In this document: one piece after another, positions 1 to 11,254 of the stretch
Layout of the letters: every line of letters begins with the position of its first letter
How positions within the stretch are numbered: the stretch's first letter is position 1
Assembly: GCF_000346465.2 (NCBI RefSeq)
Contig: NC_034015.1
Location: forward strand, 5,617,789-5,681,788
Length of the DNA: 64,000 nucleotides
DNA from: Prunus persica
Taxonomy: Eukaryota; Streptophyta; Magnoliopsida; Rosales; Rosaceae
Direction of reading: 5' to 3'
Notes under the pieces: generated by a model
Told to the model about the DNA's origin: nothing
Database searches by the model: none
What the model saw: only the letters and a program-made list of their open reading frames with translations
Made by a program: the position numbers and the translations under genes

Positions 1-760
1 AATCGATCCTAGGCTCCACTCTGTATGGTCTGGGTGGAGCTTCCTCCCTGCGCCCTTCCTGCTCTTCGATGTCTGGGTGATTCCTCCAGTTTGCCCCCGG
101 CCTATTCCTGCCATGATTAGCAAAAAGGTTATTTCCCCCTCTGCCTCTTCTCCCTCTTGCGGGTGGAGGGAATGGATTAGGGCCCATCCTTTTGGGTCTA
201 TATGGCAATACTGCTGGTGGTTCAGGCAGAAGTGTCAAAGGTTGATCATGCGAGGCCACATGAGGTGGAATGGGCTGAGGTTCTGGCTGGTTCTGCTGAG
301 CTAGTGCAAGATCATCTGGTCGGGCTGGGGCTTCGTGTTCTTGATTAGGAAGGGCTCCTTCCCTCGGACCAGCCTGGATTTCTCTGTGGTCTGGTACTCC
401 AGCCATCTGTGCAACTAGGGGGTTTTCCTGGTATGGCCATGCTAGTCCTGGCGGAGGGCCATAAGGGAGATCTAACTGCTGGACTACAGCATCCGGGTTT
501 CGGATTCTGGCCATGGCGGATTCTCGGTCCTTCCGGAACTGTCTGTTAACCTGCCATTGCATCATGGCTGTCATGTTATTGAGAGTGTCCTGGCTCCTTT
601 GTACTGTGATTTCTTGTCGGAGTACTGACTCCTGTATTTGATTCATCCTTCTGGAGCCAGTCCTGGAACATCTACTTCCTGTACTGCCGTGGGCAGATTG
701 CCTAGCATCGCTTTCGTCTGACTCGAGGCCTTCCCTGAGAGCCCTCTAGTTTATCTCCAT
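1..760 (-). pseudogene. gag N-terminus of a Tat-like Ty3 retrotransposon, cut by window edge
   Basis: Read on the minus strand from an ATG at 760-758, the frame hits TAG at codon 5 (748-746) and is then open to the window edge: about 245 codons without a stop. The start matches the gag start at 46252, where AAA stands in place of that TAG, so this copy has a nonsense mutation. The product is rich in Arg, Pro, Gln and Glu, with an RGRRGRGG-like basic patch near 140-125. This fits a retroviral-type Gag linker; no zinc knuckle lies inside the window. It sits directly downstream, in element sense, of the primer site at 839-856 and the LTR at 860-2453, which is the expected position for gag. The family call rests on the matching LTR at 46353-47927, which is attached to a Tat-type pol. 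Confidence 0.7.
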
Positions 761-859
761 ATCTGGTGCGGGTTCTGGCTAGAGCTTCCGGTATTTATAA
801 ATCTGTGAATGATTATGTTAGAGTACGTATACTGAGAGGTCCCACTGGGCGTGCCAAAT

Positions 860-2453
860 TGTTCACCCATTTTCGTGTTTACTCCTGAGATGGAAGGGCG
901 AAGTTCCCCACTGGCTTGGAGACCATTTGTTGGTCGACAAGTCAGCTTTCTTTGGTGTGTGAGCGTGCCACTGCTAGCAATGTAAATCCTAGCAGACTTC
1001 TTTTTAGAGTGGATAACTTGCGCCCCAAGTTACTGACTTCTAAAACAAATGATTGTGAATTTGGGTGAGGAATATCTCCCAAGTAAGTTCTTTTCTTGCC
1101 TCAGACTGGTGAGGACTTTCATAACTTATCTCAGTATCAAATGGATGTTCTGGCCAGAAATATTCGATAGAAGTTGGGCTGTTTTAGGCAGAACTGCCTT
1201 TTACAAAACAATACATATGCATATCGACGCTAGGAAGGTTAAAAGATGGCCGGAACTCCGTTTCTACTTGGATGGAAGGCTCTGGTTTGGGCTGGACTGG
1301 ACGCGCCTGGGCCGGTCCGTACTGCTTCGTGACTTCAGATGCTAGGCTGAGCTATAATCGATACCAAAGTTCAATTTTGGCAGAGCTTTATGTTTACTTC
1401 ACGCTTCGTGAGGCCTTTGAGTGGGCAGAACTGCAGCTTCTTCAGTTTGAAGGGGCAGAAGTGGCTGTTCTCGAGGGTTTGGTGGGCTAGGGATTGCACT
1501 ACGAGCGTTGTTCTGCTGGAGCAGGACTCTTCATAAGTTCGCTGAGGTCTCCACGTTTGTGAAAACTCAAACTCTGCTTGCCTTGGCTTTTGCTGAACCA
1601 AATTTGTAAGGAGAGAGATCTCGTTTTAAAAGACTTATTTTCTAAGTCTGAACTTTGGAATTCTGATCTAAAGTTGGTTTCTCTTGGAATCCAAGTGAGC
1701 TTTTGGTTGTTTTCTTGTTGTTGTTTTTTTTTATTGATTGATGAATTGAGTGTCCTTTCCTTCCTTGCCTACTTCTGCTTTTATAAGAGACCCTCTTGGG
1801 GAGGTGGTTTTTTTTTAATTTTAATAATGGGTGGTAAAAAGATCTCCTATAATGTAAAGTAAAAGGGATTTTTATCAATCATGGCAGATAGGCTCTCAGT
1901 AGTCACCTCCTAAAGCAGTCCCTTCCCTGGTTTCCTGGGTGGCAGCTTTCTATTTCAACCAACGCCACCGTTTGTGTGGGCTAAATTTTATGGCGGTTGG
2001 TTTTCTTTTGTATTTTCTGAACAACTCCCTGTTTCCCGTTCTAACTTAGAAAGCGTGACCCGTGAATTCCTTGGAAGATGGTGTATTGCTTTGGAGCAAA
2101 ATCTCCGAACACAGATGGGTTTTGATCTTCTGTTGGCAGTGCTTCAGAGATGTCCCTCTCATATTTTTAACTTAGTTGGAATTGCTGACTTTTCAAAGCT
2201 GAGGTAGTCACGTAGGTGTGTTTTTAATCCCTTGGGTTTGAACCCAACAAAAATTATGGGCTGATCCTTGAAGCCCAAATGACAGTTTCCACGTTGGTCT
2301 TTCTTAGGCTGGGGGCTTTGTTTTCGACATCCTGGCGTGAAGCCCAACCTGTCTGGATCCTAATTTTGTTATCCTCAAGTTTTTGGGCTAGGCTGGTAAT
2401 TTTACCATGGACTTGTCTTTTGAACTTTGGCGTGCTAAATTTAGGCCCAAACA
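860..2453 (-). repeat. 5' LTR of a Tat-like Ty3 element (minus orientation), with primer site at 839-856
   Basis: The 1594-bp segment begins TGTTCACC and ends CCCAAACA on the plus strand. It is colinear with the LTR at 46353-47927 along most of its length. Next to it, separated by three bases, is a primer-binding site (839-856) whose complement resembles the 3' end of a Lys-type tRNA, ending in CCA. Because the primer site and gag lie on the low-coordinate side, the element reads leftwards and this is its 5' LTR. Sequence from 2454 onward is target DNA, not a polypurine tract. Confidence 0.75.
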
Positions 2454-3903
2454 GTCGCTCTGATGTTTTGCCCTAGATTGACACTTGAACTGTTGGAATG
2501 TTTATATACGTATGCTGGCAGTTGGTTTTATCCGGATCACATTGTGAGGTCATGGACCCGTGGGGTTCCGGATTGACTTTTTGGACTTTAGCGCTATTTG
2601 AGTCCCAAGATACCGCTAAACTATCCCACGTGGGAGGAAAGCTGTTATGGGCATAAGGATCACTTTAAATTGACGCACGTACTTTTAGCAGCCGGGGGTA
2701 GGGTTTTACTTTAATACTATATTGTATTAATAGAATATTATGATCATTGAATCAGGCACCCGGGCACCAGTTGACCCGCAGGAGGGACCTTCAAGACGTC
2801 CAGCGCGCTCAGACTATCAGTGAGTAGACTCTTTATTTTAATAAATGAATTTAAGCAATTCAGTTTCAGTTATAAGCTGTTTATTTTGTTAAATATTTTG
2901 TGTTGCATGCTGCCGAGTGAAATCTCCTTTAAAGAATATAGAAAAAGATATTTTCGTTAATTATCAAATAAATGGCAGCAGAATTTTAAAGGTTTCAGAA
3001 AGTTAATTATTCATAAGATTTTCTTCAGAAACTTTATATTTTCTTAAACCACCTTGTACCCAGATATTAAATGTTGCCTTCGGATTATATTTGTTGTCTT
3101 CGGTTTAGTCAGCATGCTTGACAGTTGCCCCACGAGTTCCTTGGTACTCGAACTCGTGTGGAGCGAGTAATGCGGATAAAGGTGGACTACGGTCCCCTGA
3201 ATCCTGCGAGTTGCGGCTCGGACTGACTTCGTGTCACTAAGACCTGCGAGTATGTGTCACCCATGGTGATGCAAGGAATTGACGGATATAAGGAATTGAC
3301 GGAAATAAGAGTACACCTAAGTGATAGTTTAAACTGTTTTCAAATGTTTATAATTATATACATGCATTGATTTCAGAAATAAAGAAAATAAGCTAGTTGG
3401 TATAACTGTTTTTACAGTGGGGTTAGTATGTTCATATGGTATTTTCTAAACTTTGTTTTTGGGTCCACTCACCCCTTTTTGTTGTTTTGCGCCCCCAGGC
3501 AGTAGACGTGCACAGGAATCCACCACCGGGCCACTTCCCATCTTCCGCGCCTTTCTTCTGATGTAGGATTTGTATTTTTTGCAAAGATTCACTCCTTTGT
3601 AAATTCGTAGTAGTCGCTCTGATGTTTTGCCCTAGATTGACACTTGAACTGTTGGAATGTTTATATATGTATGCTGGCAGTTGGTTGTATATATATACTT
3701 GTTTTGACAGGTGTAAATATTTTGGTATTGAGCCAGTTACAAGGGCAACTCTGCCGGTTTTTCGGTAGAAGTCAACCTTGTTATTTTTATCATGTTTTGT
3801 ATAGAAGGGCAAATAGGTCATTTGTGCCCGACATTTGCCAGGTGTCGGACATGCACAGGGTCTGGCCCGGATTCCAAAGTGGAATTTGGATTGGGTCCTG
3901 TCA
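2454..3903 (+). repeat. Fragmentary Ty3 LTR sequence (plus orientation) with a duplicated 82-bp block
   Basis: The segment resembles plant Ty3 LTRs (a CACCCGGGCACC-type block near 2757, an inverted relation to the solo LTR at 4508-6428, and a TGTCA end at 3899-3903). The last 300 bp (about 3610-3903) are inversely similar to about 4508-4770. An 82-bp block at 2454-2535 recurs at 3613-3694 in direct orientation with very few differences. I see no coding sequence in it. Its left limit is set only by the LTR insertion at 2453; the original start of the repeat is not visible. Confidence 0.5.
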
Positions 3904-4038
3904 TTCAGCATGTTCAGTTGCGGATATCGCCTTGGCCTTACTCTGGGTGACGACCCCAGCAGAGTCTCCGCTTGAGAAGGAGGTGCTTACGCTTTTGCCT
4001 CTCGTCACAGGAGCGGTTTGAATCTTCTTAGAAGCCAT
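3904..4038 (-). pseudogene. Truncated gag start of a second Ty3 element
   Basis: A minus-strand ATG at 4038-4036 opens a 45-codon frame starting MASKKIQTAPVTRG. It ends exactly where the foreign LTR ends (3903), and the stop codon is created at that junction. It lies just downstream, in element sense, of a primer site (4103-4120) and an LTR (from 4125), which is where gag belongs. The rest of this gag-pol was displaced or lost through the LTR insertion at 3903. The gag call comes from position and the Ser/Thr/Lys-rich start; no domain is long enough to confirm it. Confidence 0.55.
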
Positions 4039-4507
4039 CGTTTTTGGTGTGTTGATTGATTTTGGAACTGGAGAAAGAGATGAGAGGCAGAGATGCAGAG
4101 ATGTCCCACTGGGCGTGCCAAATTTGTAAACACGAATTTCCTACGACAAATGAGACAAGAACACGTGTACAAAATAATATTTGTATTGATTTATGAAGTG
4201 TGTAGGTTACAATCTCTGTGGGTATTCTTTCACAAAAATAAAAGAATTTCCTCTTATTCGATCTCCAAGAGTGTGTGCGATTCAAGGGTTCCAAGCACTT
4301 GATCTTGAATCGAAATTTGAGACTTTGTCGAAGGCCGTCACGGCTTGATCTCGAATACGTCAGGACCAAGAGTAGTGTCACGTGGTAGATAGTCTTCGAC
4401 TTTGGCTGTGGAGGAACCGACACGTGTTTGTTGTGCTTAGTGATTCTCCACGACCTTGATGAAGAGCTTGATGCCATCTAGGTGTTGCTTCAAGTAAAGA
4501 GCTCTCT

Positions 4508-6123
4508 TGACAGAACCCGACCCAAATTTCACTTTGAAAACTGAGCCGAACCCTATGCGTGTCCAACACCTGGCGAATGCCAGACACAAATGACCAAACT
4601 GCCCTTCTAACTAGAAACCCAGTTTTCTAGCAGCTAGACTTCTGCCGAAAATTCAACAGAGTCTCCCCAGTAAATTGAACATTTCTCAAAATTTTCCACC
4701 TATAAAACAAGCACATATATTTACACATAACCCAACTGCTAGCATGCATTAAATTATAACCAAGTAAACTAAGCATCATATCATTCTGGCCTCAGGCCTC
4801 AACAATTCAAATAAATCATTATGCTAATAGAATTTATCTCAACTTCCAGAACATTAACAATCTCTAACTCTCCAACTCGTGGCTGCACCTTGTAACCTTA
4901 GGCTACCTACATACCCTTACTGAGGGATCAAGCCACACGTAGTTCTTTCAAATACTCGAACCAAACACTACTAAAATATAAACATGCCCTACACTAAACT
5001 CCCTTTAGTTTAGTTTAAGAATATCTCAAAATTGAAATTCTCTCCACCTAGGCGTACCCCCATTTCAGTTCCATCAATTCCATTAATACCGTCAACTCCA
5101 TCCTCGCAGACCGGGCCGCAACCCTTGCAGGCCTCGGAGATACCACTTCCATCCGAGCCGTAACCCTTGCAGGCCTTAGTCGCATTCCTCGCAAGCCTCG
5201 GAGATACCCCTTATATCCGGGCTACAATCCTCGCATGCCTCAGCCTCATCCCTCATAGGCCTCGGACATACCACTTCCATCCGAGCCGTAATCCTCGGAC
5301 CGTACTCTTAAGGAGTCCCCCAAAACTTTCAATATACCTACGACACATGTCCCGAGAGTTTGGTCTCGATCGGACAGTCGAATTAATCACGATCGCATGA
5401 TCGGACGGTTACTGTAAACCTAACCCTAGGGTTGGCGTTTCTGGAGTATTCGGGACTCCGTTTTACGATCTGTCGAATCCTATGCGATCTTTAAATTATT
5501 TAGATCAACATATCTGAAAATGACTACGGTCCAATGACTTAAACATATCGAACCCGGAAAACGCACACTAGGCGAGGTCCGTTCGGGGTTCAAACGTTAT
5601 CCGAAGTGAAATCCGTGGGTATCTACGCACTCCTTAGGACTAAGGGATTATTCTTGGACTAAAAGTGGTCCCCACCATGCTGCCCGCGCAATGGTAGCGC
5701 ATGGGTGGCTTGATCAAATCCGATGACTAAAAAACTTCCAAATTGCAAGCCCAGCTTCCTACCCTAGGTTCATAACATGATTTGGAGCCATTTCTGTTCT
5801 TGGACCTACCCCAAAAAATCGACAGAAGTGGCCGGAATCAGAGGCCGAAAACCAGCCAAACTATTATCGCTAAAATACCCTCCAAAAATCAGAAATTTCT
5901 CCTAAATACCACAACCAACAGCTAGAGCACCTCGAGAGGTTGAGAAAACATACCAGGAATGCCAGATTTGGTGCCCGAAATCGTTCGAACAAGCTAGAGA
6001 GAAACTCACACAAAACCAGCTGGATTTATTGTATTTCCCACGGCCTGAGAGCGCGGTGGAGGTGGCGACATGGTGGGGTAGGACGGCGGAGTGGGGGGGG
6101 GAAGATAATATGCTTGTGTTGAA

Positions 6124-6165
<42 letters not shown>

Positions 6166-6428
6166 TTTCAAAATCTGGTTTTTCAAAATTATCATTTTGC
6201 CCCTCAGTGTATTTTAATCGTATCTCCCTCAATACAACTCGGATTTGGGCCCAGTACGTATCTACGGACTCGTTTCGACGCAATCTATGCAATGGCATAG
6301 TTGAAGTTTCCAAATTCCTTCCTGGTCAAAAAGTCAACTTTAAACCTAATAAAATATTTCGGGGGTATTCTAGTCCTTTCCTTGAATAAAATAGTAATTA
6401 AGAATTAATTAAGGATCGGGTTGTTACA
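4508..6428 (-). mobile_element. Solo Ty3 LTR (1.92 kb) inserted inside another LTR
   Basis: On the minus strand it starts TGTAACAACCCGATCC and ends GGGTTCTGTCA. It is flanked by TCTCT (4503-4507) and TCTTT (6429-6433), a 5-bp target duplication with one mismatch. Inside, 5090-5300 carries several degenerate copies of a GCCTCGGAGATACC-type unit, and 6127-6163 is a GA microsatellite. With no second LTR, gag or pol, it is best read as the product of LTR-LTR recombination. Confidence 0.65.
6127..6163. repeat. (GA)n microsatellite
   Basis: An uninterrupted GA dinucleotide run of about 37 bp inside the solo LTR. Confidence 0.95.
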
Positions 6429-6897
6429 TCTTTGGTTTTACAAAGTGTGTGTGTCTCCCCCTCCGAAGATCCTTTCTCACGAATATGAGCATAGTATTTA
6501 TAGACAAAGAATTGAGTCTTGGTTTGGAATCCCCAATCTGAGTCCCTTGATTTGTGGGATTGGTTTCTGATTTGATTTAATTTGAGCTAATTGATTTAAT
6601 TTAGCTCTTAATTAAGTCAAAATCCTTCATTTAGGGAAATTAACTCGTGATTTAGGAAGATGACCAAATAAGGATAATTTATTCCTTTTCGGCGTATGAT
6701 TTCATTTGATTGATGAAGATCTTAGATGGCAACATGTGCAATCTCTGGTGTACACCTTTGTCTACATGAGTCATGTGCCACGTGTATTTATGTGGAACCC
6801 ACGAATTTTCCAGTTATCTTTAACTAGTCAAATTTGAATTTTGACTATTGACTGTAAATTAGTGAATTTTTATTTTACTAAAATTTCCACGTCTACA

Positions 6898-7945
6898 TAT
6901 ACCAATTAGGATAGAAAGACAACAGTTTAATTTACCCTTAACCTTTATATCCCCTATAGGATCACATCCCTTTATCTTAGGATTAAATTTCTTAAAAAGT
7001 TTACAAGGAGGATTTTTATACACACCTCCAGACATTACATTTTTTAAGAAAGGAATAACCACAACAGATCAAAGTAATATATTTGAGTCTTATAATAGTA
7101 TTAACATAGAAGAACAAAATTTTAAATATAACATGGAAGAATTAGAAGAAATAAGTAAAGAAAAAATAGATGAACAAAATAATCTAGAATATGATGACAT
7201 AATAATTTTATCATGAGTATCCAATTACAGGAAACCTAGAACCTTTAGAAATTATGCAAATAGATAGACCAAAAAATTTAGAAGAATTGTTACAATTAGC
7301 TAAACAAACTAGAATTATAGGAGAAGATCTCCAATTACATTGGAATAAGAATAAGATATTAGCAAAATTAGACATTATTAATTGGACTTAAGAATTAAAA
7401 CAGCAGATATGCCTTGTAACTTGTTAGATAAGCAAGAATTTGAACAGCAAATAAAAGAACTTTTAAACTGAAAAGTCATTAGACTTTCAAAATCTGGATA
7501 TAGATTAGCAGCCTTTGTAGTTAGAAAACACTCAGAACTTAAGATAGGTAAACTAGAATAGTGTATAATTATAGGAGATTAAATGATAATACTTATGAAG
7601 ATAGTAATAAACTACCAAATAAAGATGAACTTATGAATAAAATACAAGAAAGTAAATATTTTAGTAAATTTGATTGTAAATTAGGATTTTGGCAAATTAG
7701 ATTAGCAGAAGAATCAATCCAATGGACAACATTTACTTGTCCAGAAGGACATTTTGAATGGCTTGTAATGTCATTTGGATTAAAAAATGCACCATCAATC
7801 TTCCAAAGAAAGATGGACCAAATCTTCAAAAAGTATGATAATTTTTGTAGTGTATATGGAGATGATATATTAGTTCATAGTAAAAATAAAAATGAACATA
7901 GAAAACACTTGGATATTATTTTCAAAGAATTTATTGATAATGGGG
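6898..7945 (+). pseudogene. Endogenous pararetrovirus (Caulimoviridae) polyprotein fragment with reverse transcriptase
   Basis: The clearest part is 7561-7945, an open frame with reverse transcriptase motifs in order: a KLPNKDEL-like entry, the FSKFDCK motif, the CPEGHFEW block, FGLKNAPS and a VYGDDIL active-site motif. This combination is characteristic of Caulimoviridae, and of petuvirus-like or florendovirus-like endogenous forms more than of Ty3 elements. Upstream, 6898-7560 carries recognisable acidic polyprotein sequence (around 7130-7215) in the same direction, broken by several stops and frame changes (for example near 7213, 7387, 7470 and 7558). Homology ends abruptly at 7945, where a TRIM-like element begins. 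RNase H, coat and movement regions are absent here. It is AT-rich and decayed: an old integrated copy, not an active gene. Confidence 0.75.
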
Positions 7946-8278
7946 TGGAACCTCAACTTCCTTCATGGTATCAAAGCGGGTTGCCCACGTGTGAAAGCCC
8001 AACAGCCGCACGTGCTCTACGTCACCCAAAATGTGTTGTCCACGTGTTAGGCTTGAAAATTCACCACATGTGCGGGGGCGTGTGAGAATGTGAAGGTAAA
8101 GAGTCCTAGATTGGAAAGTTGTGAAACCCAGCAAGGGCTTATAAGGAGTTGGGCTACTCTTCCATTGCCAATTGGTTTTGGGGCAAGACCCACAAGCTTG
8201 GCTTGGGTCAACCAAGGGGTTTAAGAGAATGTAGAATTCTCACCACCAAAAAGTCAGCTGGAGTTTGGGTTTCCTTCA
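7946..8278 (+). mobile_element. TRIM-like miniature LTR element (5' LTR nearly lost)
   Basis: TGGTATCAAAGC at 7966-7977 matches the initiator-Met tRNA primer site with one change. It is preceded by an LTR-end remnant, CTTCCTTCA (7957-7965). Only about 115 bp follow before a G-rich polypurine-like stretch and an LTR starting TGTGAGAATGTG at 8081 and ending TTTCCTTCA at 8278 (198 bp). The same CTTCA end precedes the primer site and closes the 3' LTR. The internal region has no ORF. These are TRIM hallmarks, although most of the 5' LTR is missing. Confidence 0.6.
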
Positions 8279-8974
8279 ATAACAATGGCAGCCGAAATGG
8301 TGAAAGAAAAATTAGTTACCTGAGCTGAGCTTTTACCAGAATGGTTGTTGAGTTTCCATAGATGAACAATCGGCTGGAATGTTTAGAGCTGTGGGTATAG
8401 GAATTTTAAACAATAGACCATAAAAGATCTTTTGGAAGAAATATAAGGCCAAGGTTGGCCCATGTTGATCCTTGGTTAAAAAGTTGGCTACCTGATGCCA
8501 ACGTTATGCAGATGGTTTTGGTTTATAACTATCGGACAATTCACATATACTATATATATATAAACAAAATGGCCAAGAGAATGGCCTTTTGAAGTTAGTT
8601 GGATAGTGGACTTGGCTGGGAGAATGGTGGAAGAGTTGGTTGGGACAAGTCAAGGACTTGGCTGGAAGAGTGGTCAAGTCAGACCCACACATGGGTCATT
8701 TTGATAATTCTAAGGTGGGTGTTTCATTCTTTTGGACCGGGGAGGCTGACGGAAGGAACTTTTGGTCCTTCTTCTTTTGACTGCGGGGCGGGCCACCACC
8801 AAGGCCCGAATTTGGGCTTGAATGGAGTGTGAGTAAATGGATGTGTTGCGCTTCTAACTTCTGACCAAACGATTGATCGGTCAAGCAAGGAACCTCCTCT
8901 TGGCCTAGATTCTCACTTCTTCGGGCTCGAGGATGGTTAGGTTTCGTACGGATATTTTTGTGATTTTTGGAGTT
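8279..8974. other. No gene seen
   Basis: Low-coding sequence with a few short chance frames. Around 8735-8820 there is a G/C-rich block (GGGCGGGCCACC) of unknown origin. No promoter, RNA gene or transposon end could be supported. Confidence 0.5.
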
Positions 8975-9430
8975 TTATGTAAAAATAATGCAATTAAACT
9001 AAATGTGCGTATAAATGTAAAGACAAGAATTGAAGTGCGATAAAATAAATCAAAGCGATAAATAAAGCAAGAACGAAATAAAAGCGATAAGAACGATAAG
9101 AACGATAAAATAAACAAACTTGAAGTTAAACTTAATTGAAGTGCGATAACAATGAAATATAAAGGAATAGAAATAAACTTGAATTTAAATGACAAGAAAT
9201 ATAAATCGAACAAGAATTTAAATGACAAGGAAAATATAAACTTACACTAGAAAAAGGAAGAACTCACTACACTAGGTGCTTAAAAAGTAAAATCCTAAGT
9301 CTAGGAAAAGAAAAGTGCGAGACGAAAGATAAGTTTGTTTGTCTGATGTTTTCGTCGAGCAAGGTTTATATAAGGCACTCGTCAGCCCATGGGCTGGCCA
9401 TTGAATGGCCAAAGGTCAACTGTTTTAAAA
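8975..9430 (-). repeat. Left arm of a 0.45-kb inverted repeat with a TATA-containing promoter-like core
   Basis: The reverse complement aligns with 11255-11690: both arms have TTGACCTTTTGGCC-like sequence, the palindrome CAGCCCATGGGCTG, a TATATAAA box, a CATCAGACAAA leader start, CCTAGACT, then AGTGTAAGTTTA and a GCGATAA/TTATCGC-rich tail. The order palindrome, TATA box, leader suggests a duplicated promoter plus leader. Confidence 0.6.
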
Positions 9431-9684
9431 CTTCTTTCCTTCCAAGGCTCCCCTAAATTTGCATTGATGGAAATATTCTGACATGCTTGATTCTTTCTTG
9501 CTTTGGAACATTCGGAGTTATTATCGAATTCCTTGATTTCTTTCCTTGTGAGGCCTCAGTCATGCGCACATAATCCTCTGAAAATCTGGGCCTGAATAGG
9601 TGGCTTAAACTTGCTCCTCTAATTTCTCTTGTACTACCACCTATATAATATATATTAAATTTTAAATATATATATATATATATA
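9431..9684. other. AT-rich spacer ending in a (TA)n tract
   Basis: No gene seen. 9664-9687 is a TA microsatellite, a common target for the MITE that follows. Confidence 0.5.
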
Positions 9685-9694
9685 TATGTTATGA

Positions 9695-10095
9695 CAGAGA
9701 GCTTCCATTGAGGGATCCCTCAAATAAGTTATTTGAGGGACACCCCTTGTAGGGCCCAGTCCGGATTGTATTTCACTAATGCAAACTATCTATTTTGTAG
9801 ATACACATTCAAAGATCATCTCTACAAAAAATCACTTGAATCCGATATTATTTGACCATTCAATTGAGTTATTGAAATTTTAGTACGTTGTCAAAGTACC
9901 GTGTTCATTGATTTTGTAGGACACAATTGGATGTCGAAACGGTTTCCAATTTGTCTGATTTTTTGTAAAGATGATCTATGAATGAAGACCTAAAAAATAG
10001 ATGGTTTGGATCATTGGAAAAAAAAATTGTAGGGTATCCTAAAAGGCGTCCCTCAAATAAAATTATTTGAGGGATCCCTCAATAGAAGGGGATTG
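9695..10095. mobile_element. Mutator-like MITE with 10-bp target duplication
   Basis: A 401-bp element flanked by TATGTTATGA at 9685-9694 and again at 10096-10105. The ends are inverted repeats of about 55 bp sharing ATTGAGGGATCCCTCAAATA and TTATTTGAGGGAC. Each arm is itself palindromic (GAGGGATCCCTC, and TCAAATAA/TTATTTGA). There is no coding capacity. Long TIRs with a 9-10 bp duplication fit the Mutator superfamily. Confidence 0.7.
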
Positions 10096-10105
10096 TATGT
10101 TATGA

Positions 10106-11254
10106 TATTATATATATGTAATATAATATCACAAAACATGATATGGAGGGCTTAAGCTTGGGAACCTCCAGCCGCAACACTTGCAACAATCCAAAGCTCC
10201 ACTTGCATTCATTCATTCATATACATATATATATATATATATGAATGTAATGAGATAATTGGATTCCAACCCGAAAAGCCTACAGCCCAATTCGCAAAAA
10301 TATCAAATGCTCCAACCGCCACTATTCATGTGCCCTGTCTGTTCAAAACCAAAAGCAACCTAGTCGCAATCTCTAGCAAAAAACCAGGGCTCTGGCCTGC
10401 CCCATAGCCCTCCAACTACTCCAGCCCCATATTTGGCCCGAGACACTGGCTGCTCCAAATCTTAGCCGCTACGAGACTCCTTCAATCCTGCCCGAGATCT
10501 CCCAAGCTCTCCAGCATTTCGGTAGCAAGAACCCCGACATTTCCGGTCGCTAACTCCTCAAATCTCTGCCGAGATCTTCCTCTTCATTCCAACTGCCCGG
10601 TAAGTCTCGCAAGGCCCATATTTCTTCAGCCGTGCCCAGCCATTTCGCAAGCCCGGCTCCCCCAACGAACCCCGAGCGCTATTCTTCTCGTGCCCGGCCA
10701 ATTCACGTGGTTTAGGGAGTTGCCCGAGTTAGGTGGATTTCTACCACCCCCAAACAGTGGGCAAAAGTTTGGATGCCAAAAATGGTCCTCGGCTTTGGGT
10801 AATGGTTTCGTGGCTTACATATATAATTATTAATTATTATATATGTAGTTTTGTCAAAATTGGTATATTAAGTGTTTTCTTAATTCAAAGATTTTATGGG
10901 CTCGTCACGAGTTGGTCACACGTCAAAGAAGCTTACGCAATTCATTGGGCTCTCATGCCTCCCCAACATCAGTGTATTATTTTCAATCAAGACTAGGACT
11001 CTGGAAGCCATGATGTCTCACCATATGTCAAGCCAAGTCCTCGAAGGTCCAAGCCCAACCCGCAAAAGTAGGTCCAGAACCTCTAGATATTTTCATCCAC
11101 GTGACAAGATCCATCCAAGAAAAGCAATCAGAGAGAGTGATGTCAATCTGGAACGTTCCTAAGGAGGAGAGAATCAATTGATCAGATTTGCAATCCAATG
11201 ATCTCATTCGAATCAATTCCATGAATTTAGGAAACCACACAAGGAAAGATTTTG
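10106..11254. other. Non-coding spacer between inverted-repeat arms
   Basis: Contains a TA tract at about 10225-10241, a pyrimidine/CCG-rich stretch at 10260-10720 and AT-rich sequence at 10810-10850. No gene, RNA or transposon end can be supported. Confidence 0.5.

Larger units (their letters stand above)
4125..6897 (-). repeat. Ty3 LTR (about 850 bp) split by a solo LTR
   Basis: The plus-strand ends are TGTAAACACG (4125) and CGTCTACA (6897), giving TG..CA termini that mirror each other. A primer site, GTCCCACTGGGCGTGCCA, lies at 4103-4120, so the element is on the minus strand and this is its 5' LTR. Removing the insertion at 4508-6428 leaves 383 + 469 bp, a normal LTR length. Position 6898 onward is pararetroviral sequence and was probably the insertion target. 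Confidence 0.65.

Noticed and set aside
839..856. tRNA gene fragment
   Set aside because: This and the sites at 4103-4120, 7966, 18222-18238 and 21321-21335 are short tRNA-complementary primer sites adjoining LTRs; no cloverleaf is present.
8081..8278. Cassandra-type TRIM with an embedded 5S rRNA
   Set aside because: I could not find the 5S-like promoter block that defines Cassandra LTRs.
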